DNA of 64,000 nucleotides from UBA1240 sp045599185. Lineage in GTDB: Bacteria > Spirochaetota > Spirochaetia > Treponematales > Treponemataceae. Position 1 is the first letter of the stretch. Each line of letters begins with the position of its first letter. Location of the stretch: the NCBI GenBank assembly GCA_045599185.1, contig JAZRVO010000030.1, positions 1 to 64,000 of the forward strand, given 5' to 3'. Shown here piece after piece: positions 59,399 to 64,000 of this stretch. A program made the position numbers and the translations under genes. A model generated the notes under the pieces. That model was not told the origin of the DNA, ran no database searches, and saw only the letters and a list, made by a program, of their open reading frames with translations.

Positions 59399-60679
59399 TT
59401 AAACTGTCCGGCGTTCAATGTGTGCGCCAAGACTTTTTAATCTTTCCGTTAAGTTTTCGTAGCCGCGTTCCACCTGATAAACGTTTCTTATAACGCTTTC
59501 ACCGTGGGCACTTAATGCGGCAATTACCAGTGCCATGCCTGCGCGCACGTCTGGCGAAACCAGTTCCGAACCGTGCAGGTTGCTTGGTCCAGAAACTACC
59601 GCGCGATGCGGATCGCAAAGGGTAATGCGCGCACCCATTCCAATAAGTTTGTCCACAAAGAACATGCGGCTTTCAAACATTTTTTCGTGAATTAAGACAG
59701 TTCCTTCAACCTGTGTTGCAACAACTGTCATAATGCTCGTCAAATCCGGCGGAAATCCCGGCCAGGGCGAGTCATCGATTTTGGGAATCATTCCGCCTAA
59801 ATCGGTATTAACCTGCATGGACTGACCGCTTGGAACAATCAGGGAATCTCCCTGAATATTCCACGTGATGCCAAGTTTTCCAAAAGCAAGTTTAATCGGG
59901 CGCATGTCGCGGCTGTTAACGCCGGTAATGGTAACGCTGCCTTTGGTTGCTGCTGCAAGCCCAATGTACGAACCAATTTCCATGTAATCCGGACCAATGG
60001 TAAAATCGCAGCCATGCAATTCGCTAACACCGTTAATTGTCAGAATGTTTGAACCGATTCCGCTGATTTTTCCGCCCATGGCATTCAGCATTTTGCACAA
60101 GTCCTGAACGTGCGGTTCACTTGCTGCATTGGTAATTATTGTTTCACCTTCAGCAAGAACTGCCGCCATAACGGCATTTTCGGTGGCAGTAACGGATGCT
60201 TCGTCTAAGAAAATGTCTGCACCGATAAGTTTGTTTGCGTTGAATTTAAAGCGGCCGTTGATGGCAACGCGTGCGCCAAGTTCCTGCAATGCAAGGAAAT
60301 GAGTATCAAGACGCCGGCGGCCAATAACGTCGCCACCGGGCGGCGGTAAGATTGCCTTGCCGGTACGAGCCAAAAGCGGCCCTGCAAACAGAATGGAAGC
60401 GCGGATGCGTTTTGAATATTCCAAAGGAATTTCGTGTTCCGTTACCTGAGTAACTTGCAGTTTATAGGAATGTTCGTCAAGTTTTTCTACCGTTCCGCCC
60501 AAAGCTTTTAAAATGTCAAGCATTACGCCAACGTCTTCAATTTGGGGAATGTTACGCAAAATTACTGGCTCGGCAGAAAGAACCGCTGCGGCAATACAGG
60601 GCAGGGCGGCATTTTTGTTGCCGCTGGCATGTACCGTTCCCTTAATAGGAAATCCGCCCTCAACTAGATATTCGTACAT
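59399..60679 (-). CDS. murA: UDP-N-acetylglucosamine 1-carboxyvinyltransferase
   Basis: A 426-residue MurA catalysing the first committed step of peptidoglycan synthesis, addition of enolpyruvate to UDP-GlcNAc. Lys22 in GNKNAALP and the IRASILFAGPLLAR block are present. The active-site loop reads PPPGGDVIGRR, with Asp117 where most bacteria have the Cys that fosfomycin alkylates. Such Asp forms are active and fosfomycin-insensitive in other bacteria. AGAGG precedes the ATG. Confidence 0.96.
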   Translation of the reverse strand: MYEYLVEGGFPIKGTVHASGNKNAALPCIAAAVLSAEPVILRNIPQIEDVGVMLDILKALGGTVEKLDEHSYKLQVTQVTEHEIPLEYSKRIRASILFAGPLLARTGKAILPPPGGDVIGRRRLDTHFLALQELGARVAINGRFKFNANKLIGADIFLDEASVTATENAVMAAVLAEGETIITNAASEPHVQDLCKMLNAMGGKISGIGSNILTINGVSELHGCDFTIGPDYMEIGSYIGLAAATKGSVTITGVNSRDMRPIKLAFGKLGITWNIQGDSLIVPSGQSMQVNTDLGGMIPKIDDSPWPGFPPDLTSIMTVVATQVEGTVLIHEKMFESRMFFVDKLIGMGARITLCDPHRAVVSGPSNLHGSELVSPDVRAGMALVIAALSAHGESVIRNVYQVERGYENLTERLKSLGAHIERRTV

Positions 60680-60763
60680 AAGACCTCTAAAAAAAAGAAA
60701 AGCCCGTTTTTAATAATATTTTGTAAGACTTTCCTTAAATTTATCGGAATATTATTTTTCAAC

Positions 60764-61006
60764 CTAAGCGTTAAGTGCGTTACTTATTGCAATTGCAAGC
60801 TGGTCAGGGCAGCTGGTTGCCTTAAAGCCGCATTTTACGCCTTTTAAGCGTTTAATCACTTCTTCAGCCTGCATTCCTTCCACCAGCCGGGAAACACCCT
60901 GCGTGTTGCCGTTGCAGCCACCGGCGAAAACAACGTTATAAACTTTGCCATCTTTAATTTCAAAATCAATTTTTGTGGCACATGTGCCTTTTGTCTGATA
61001 AGTCAT
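60764..61006 (-). CDS. TSCPD domain protein (TIGR03905 type)
   Basis: This 80-residue protein begins MTYQTKGTCATKIDFEI and ends with KCGFKATSCPDQLAIAI, the TSCPD signature also found at the end of some ribonucleotide reductases. Conserved CNGNTQGVSRLVEG is typical of TIGR03905. Function is unknown. The ATG at 61006 has GAGAGGA 5 nt upstream. It follows pepT by 10 bp and is likely cotranscribed. Confidence 0.88.
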   Translation of the reverse strand: MTYQTKGTCATKIDFEIKDGKVYNVVFAGGCNGNTQGVSRLVEGMQAEEVIKRLKGVKCGFKATSCPDQLAIAISNALNA

Positions 61007-61016
61007 TTTTTCCTCT

Positions 61017-62282
61017 CTATTTTTCGCTCTTATAAAGTTCAATTAAATTTAAAACGGTTCTGGTTGCCAGCACCATCTGGCTTAACGAAGCCCATTCCTT
61101 GCGCGAATGAAAATTGTGGCCGCCGGTAAAAATATTGGGGCATGGCAACCCTAATTCAGTCAGCCGCGAACCGTCTGTGCCGCCGCGGATTGGCATGAAT
61201 GCTGGTTCAATGCCGCACATTTTTACAGCCTGCACCAGTTTTTCTGTTACTGCCGGATTTTTTTCGATTTTTTCCTTCATGTTCAGGTACTGGCAGCTTA
61301 TTGTTGTCATGCATTTGCCGCCTTCAAAGGTGGCTTCTATTGTGCGGGCAATCTGTTCAATAGTTTGAATGCGTCTTTGCATTCCGGCCTGGTCAAAATC
61401 CCGCAGGTAAATTACAAGTTTTGCGTTTTCAATGCTGCCGTTTATTTCCATTGGCGCAAAAAAGCCCTGCCGTTTGTCGGTTGTTTCGGGGGCCTGATGG
61501 CGCGGCAGCATGCAGACAAAATTTGCTGCCATTGTCAGTGCATTTACCATGTCCGGGCGCGCTGTGCCGGTGTGTTTCGCCTGCCCGTAAAAGTTAACTT
61601 CGGCTTTATACGCGTTAAAGCATTCCATTTCAATTTCGCCGGCTTCGCCGCCGTCAAGGGTGTAGCAAACCTGCGATTCTATCCAGTCCAGCGGCACGTT
61701 GTCCATTCCGTGGCCGGTTTCTTCGTCCGGGCTGAAAATAATTTCAATTTGTCCGTGGCTTTGCCCGGTTTTTAGCAGCGTTTCAATTGCGGTAACAATT
61801 TCCGCAACACCGGCTTTGTCGTCGGCACCCAAAAGTGTAGAACCGTCGCTGGTGATGATTGTGTCGCCTGCAAGTTTTGCCAGAAAAGGGTCTGTTTTTG
61901 GGTCGATGGCAAGGTCACCGTTAAGCAGAATGGGCTTAAGGTTGTATTTCGTATGAATTTGCGGCTGAACGTTTTCGCCGGAAACTTCTTCCACTGTATC
62001 CAGATGTGCCAAAAAGCAAATGCTAGGCGCATTTTCAAAGCCTTGGGTTGCTGGCAGGCGCGCACACAAATAAGAATGTTCGGTAATCTGGCAGTCAGTT
62101 ACGCCAATCTGCGCCAGTTCGGCCTGCAAATTCTTTGCAAACTGTCTCTGCCTTTCGGTGGAAGGCTGCACGCCGCTGTCAGCATTTTGCTGGCTGCTGG
62201 TTGTATGCTGCTTTACGTAATTGCAGAAACGCCGGGTAAGGTTTTCTGCAATTGAATCGTTTAATAATTCTTCAATATTCAT
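61017..62282 (-). CDS. pepT: Peptidase T, tripeptide aminopeptidase
   Basis: This 421-residue M20 metallopeptidase has the zinc-binding motifs FLAHLDTVEEVSG, LLGADDKAGVAEI, FSPDEETGHG and GGTDGSRLTELG. It frees the N-terminal residue of tripeptides in the cytoplasm. The ATG at 62282 is preferred over an in-frame GTG two codons earlier. It has no Shine-Dalgarno, and the -10 box lies 6 nt upstream. Confidence 0.95.
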   Translation of the reverse strand: MNIEELLNDSIAENLTRRFCNYVKQHTTSSQQNADSGVQPSTERQRQFAKNLQAELAQIGVTDCQITEHSYLCARLPATQGFENAPSICFLAHLDTVEEVSGENVQPQIHTKYNLKPILLNGDLAIDPKTDPFLAKLAGDTIITSDGSTLLGADDKAGVAEIVTAIETLLKTGQSHGQIEIIFSPDEETGHGMDNVPLDWIESQVCYTLDGGEAGEIEMECFNAYKAEVNFYGQAKHTGTARPDMVNALTMAANFVCMLPRHQAPETTDKRQGFFAPMEINGSIENAKLVIYLRDFDQAGMQRRIQTIEQIARTIEATFEGGKCMTTISCQYLNMKEKIEKNPAVTEKLVQAVKMCGIEPAFMPIRGGTDGSRLTELGLPCPNIFTGGHNFHSRKEWASLSQMVLATRTVLNLIELYKSEK

Positions 62283-62288
62283 ATACAC

Positions 62289-62317
62289 AATTTAAGTTAT
62301 TTTTTTACTTTTTTCAA
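62289..62317 (-). promoter_or_regulatory. pepT promoter, leaderless layout
   Basis: On the minus strand TTGAAA (62317-62312), 17 nt, TAAATT (62294-62289), then 6 nt and ATG. No ribosome site intervenes. Confidence 0.6.
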
Positions 62318-62328
62318 TTTGAACGGAT

Positions 62329-62700
62329 TTATAAAAACTGCCACCTGTTGCCTGCCGGGTGCGGACAGCTTGCGTTTTTAGGCCGGGCACGCAGGGCAAC
62401 GTAACAGCCGCACCAGCCGCAAAGCACGTTTGTCTTTAAGTCAGGGCAGGTTGTGCAGGCGTTTAGGCGTGCCAGATATTCTTTTTCGTCCGCAAGTTCG
62501 CCCTGTGCTGGCGGAAGGTCTGCTAGCAGTTTTTGCAAATAGGCTGAATCTAACGGCTGAACGGAACCGTCGTCCGCCTGCTGTGCGGAACGTGACCGCG
62601 CTGCTTTTGTAAGGATTTGGGCTTGCCGGGAAGTTTTTGCGGCTTCTGCCAGTTCTTCGCAACGCGGACAGGCCGGCATTGTGTTTGGTTTTTCAATCAT
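62329..62700 (-). CDS. DUF6171-like zinc-ribbon protein
   Basis: This 123-residue protein starts MIEKPNTMPACPRCEELAEA and has a second Cys cluster, LNACTTCPDLKTNVLCGWCG, then CPHP near the end, with the order typical of DUF6171. At least two zinc sites are likely. Function is unknown. The start is uncertain (62700 or the Met at 62679), as no ribosome site is clear; the frame extends to 62760. The end lies 47 bp from the pepT start. Confidence 0.72.
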   Translation of the reverse strand: MIEKPNTMPACPRCEELAEAAKTSRQAQILTKAARSRSAQQADDGSVQPLDSAYLQKLLADLPPAQGELADEKEYLARLNACTTCPDLKTNVLCGWCGCYVALRARPKNASCPHPAGNRWQFL

Positions 62701-62726
62701 TGGCTTTGGGTTAGTTTGTGAATAAA

Positions 62727-62765
62727 TAAAAAAAAGCATTTGCGCAGAAAAACTGCACAAATGCC
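62727..62765 (-). terminator. Terminator of the arabinofuranosidase gene
   Basis: On the minus strand GCATTTGTGCAG pairs with CTGCGCAAATGC around a 5-nt loop, then eight T. Confidence 0.85.
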
Positions 62766-62779
62766 TGTATTGTTAAAAT

Positions 62780-64000
62780 TTAGCAAACGGTAAAAGATGC
62801 AACCGAACGGGCTGGCATTTCAATTACAACTGTATTTCCGTCCTGAATTTGGGCCTGCAATGTTTTTGTAACAACTTCGTTTGGATTGTCAAAAGTGTTG
62901 CAGCTTGTCATTTTTTCGCCTGCCAAAACTTCACCGCTAACCGATGTGAGTTTTTTGCCAAGGTTTGCAAAATTTACGGCAACGGTTTTAGCCTTGTTTA
63001 AATCCGGGTTTGCAAGTGTTACGGTGTATTCGTCGTTGCCTGCAACAGAAGCGCTTACGCTTAAGCCCGGTACAACCATGTTTTCAGTTCCGCAGCTGCC
63101 AGAAGAAACTGTAGTGTTAAGCAGCGTTGCATCCATGTGTTTTTTGTACATCTTGAAAACGTGCCAGGTTGGCGTTTTTACCATTTTGTTGCCTTCGGTT
63201 AAAACCAAAGACTGCAAAACGTTTACGGCCTGTGCAATATTTGCATTTTTTACGCGGTCTGAATGATTGTTGAAAATGTTAAGCGTAATACCGGCAACCA
63301 GCGCGTCGCGAACAGTGTTCTGCTGGTACAAAAAGCCAGGGTTTGTACCGGCTTCAACTTTGTGCCAGCAGCCCCATTCGTCTACAACCAGCGATATACG
63401 TTTTTCTGGGTCGTATTTGGTCATTATTTCGTCGTGGCGGCGTACAAGTTCTTCCATGTACCATGCATTCTTCATTGTAGAATACCATTCTGCTTCGTTA
63501 AAGTTGCAGGCTTCGCCTTTGTGATCCCAGTCGCCCTGGAATGTGTAGTGGTGAAGGCTTAAACCGTCCATAAAACGGGCTGCTTCGCGCATCAAAACTT
63601 CCGTCCAGTTGTAATCGGCTACGTTTGCACCGCAGGCAATTTTAAAAATCTTGTCATCGCCATACTGACGCACGTAGGTCTGGTAACGGCGGTAAAGGTC
63701 TGCATAGTATTCCGGGCGCATGTTCCCGCCGCAGCCCCAGCTTTCGTTTCCTACACCGAAAAAGTCAAGTTTCCATGCATCGGCATGTCCGTTCTGGGTG
63801 CGCAGCTTGCTCATCGGCGATTCGCCGTTAAATGTGATGTATTCAACCCATTCAGACATTTCCTGCACTGTGCCCGAACCTACGTTGCCGCAAATATACG
63901 GCTTACAGCCCAATTCTTCGCAAAGTCCCATAAATTCGTGTGTACCGAAGCTGTTGTCTTCAACAACGCCGCCCCAGTGGGTGTTAATCATGCGTTTGCG
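62780..64000 (-). CDS. GH51 alpha-L-arabinofuranosidase, C-terminal part
   Basis: The coding frame is open to the right window edge, so the true N-terminus (about 100 residues, judged from the usual 500) is outside. The acid/base Glu is in GVGNESWGCGG and the nucleophile Glu in VVDEWGCW, both typical of clan GH-A family 51. A C-terminal beta-sandwich follows from about residue 300 of the visible part. No signal peptide can be judged. It would release arabinose from plant hemicellulose oligosaccharides, which fits a gut or rumen habitat. Confidence 0.93.
   Translation of the reverse strand, partial: RKRMINTHWGGVVEDNSFGTHEFMGLCEELGCKPYICGNVGSGTVQEMSEWVEYITFNGESPMSKLRTQNGHADAWKLDFFGVGNESWGCGGNMRPEYYADLYRRYQTYVRQYGDDKIFKIACGANVADYNWTEVLMREAARFMDGLSLHHYTFQGDWDHKGEACNFNEAEWYSTMKNAWYMEELVRRHDEIMTKYDPEKRISLVVDEWGCWHKVEAGTNPGFLYQQNTVRDALVAGITLNIFNNHSDRVKNANIAQAVNVLQSLVLTEGNKMVKTPTWHVFKMYKKHMDATLLNTTVSSGSCGTENMVVPGLSVSASVAGNDEYTVTLANPDLNKAKTVAVNFANLGKKLTSVSGEVLAGEKMTSCNTFDNPNEVVTKTLQAQIQDGNTVVIEMPARSVASFTVC

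Noticed and set aside
1..64000. tRNA or rRNA genes
   Set aside because: The gaps were read for T-loop and acceptor-stem patterns and none was convincing; a covariance search could still find one missed by eye.

Overview
The window reads as bacterial chromosome of moderate-to-low GC, densely coded on both strands, most likely from a host-associated spirochaete of the Treponema group. This is inferred from the gene set and not proven by a marker gene: relaxed spirochaete-style lipoboxes, a MurA with Asp in place of the catalytic Cys, many c-di-GMP proteins, a STAS protein, a stand-alone CheY, a MinD/FlhG-like ATPase, and BspA-like leucine-rich repeats. No rRNA, tRNA, CRISPR array, integrase or transposase gene was recognised.

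Layout. 0-8 kb is ordinary housekeeping: a secreted phosphoesterase N-terminus cut by the window edge, YibE/F, endonuclease III, MscS, an alpha/beta hydrolase, a CheY-like regulator, YqeY, a methyltransferase and a MATE transporter. 8.08-16.06 kb is an accessory island bracketed by 179-bp direct repeats. It holds an MmeI-like restriction-modification gene, a DUF3791/DUF3990 toxin-antitoxin-like module, two DUF1016 (YhcG) nucleases and a Fic protein. Partial copies of the 3' end of the R-M gene lie downstream of the inserted modules. 16-35 kb carries three c-di-GMP proteins, a degenerate cyclase, a U32 protein, a translation/stringent cluster (prfA, a NUDIX-PrmC fusion, a RelA/SpoT homologue lacking hydrolase residues), thioredoxin, a radical SAM protein and an acyl-CoA ligase. 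35-50 kb is envelope-related: an NlpC/P60 protein, a lipoprotein, SlyX, an LRR protein, alpha-2-macroglobulin with PBP1C, Lgt and a MinD-like ATPase. 50-64 kb has a CtpA protease, RsmE, a TagA/WecG glycosyltransferase, an enhancer-binding protein without an HTH, TrmJ, a STAS/zinc-ribbon protein, two tandem membrane proteins with LptF/LptG-like topology, MurA, a TSCPD protein, PepT, a DUF6171 protein and a truncated GH51 arabinofuranosidase.

How genes work together. RF1, its methylating enzyme and a (p)ppGpp synthetase lie in one run of genes. Alpha-2-macroglobulin and PBP1C form the usual periplasmic defence and repair pair, and Lgt would lipidate the several lipoproteins here. The island genes are in tight overlap, so R-M, toxin-antitoxin and nucleases may be expressed as one defence operon.

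The most unusual signals are: the repeated R-M gene tails and flanking repeats of the island; palindromic repeats inserted in frame in the R-M gene; the NUDIX-PrmC fusion; a set of genes whose -10 box sits 6-7 nt before the start codon with no Shine-Dalgarno (likely leaderless mRNAs); the LptFG-like pair; and a dispersed intergenic repeat family with short inverted ends. All functional statements come from reading the sequence and from family knowledge; no database search was run.
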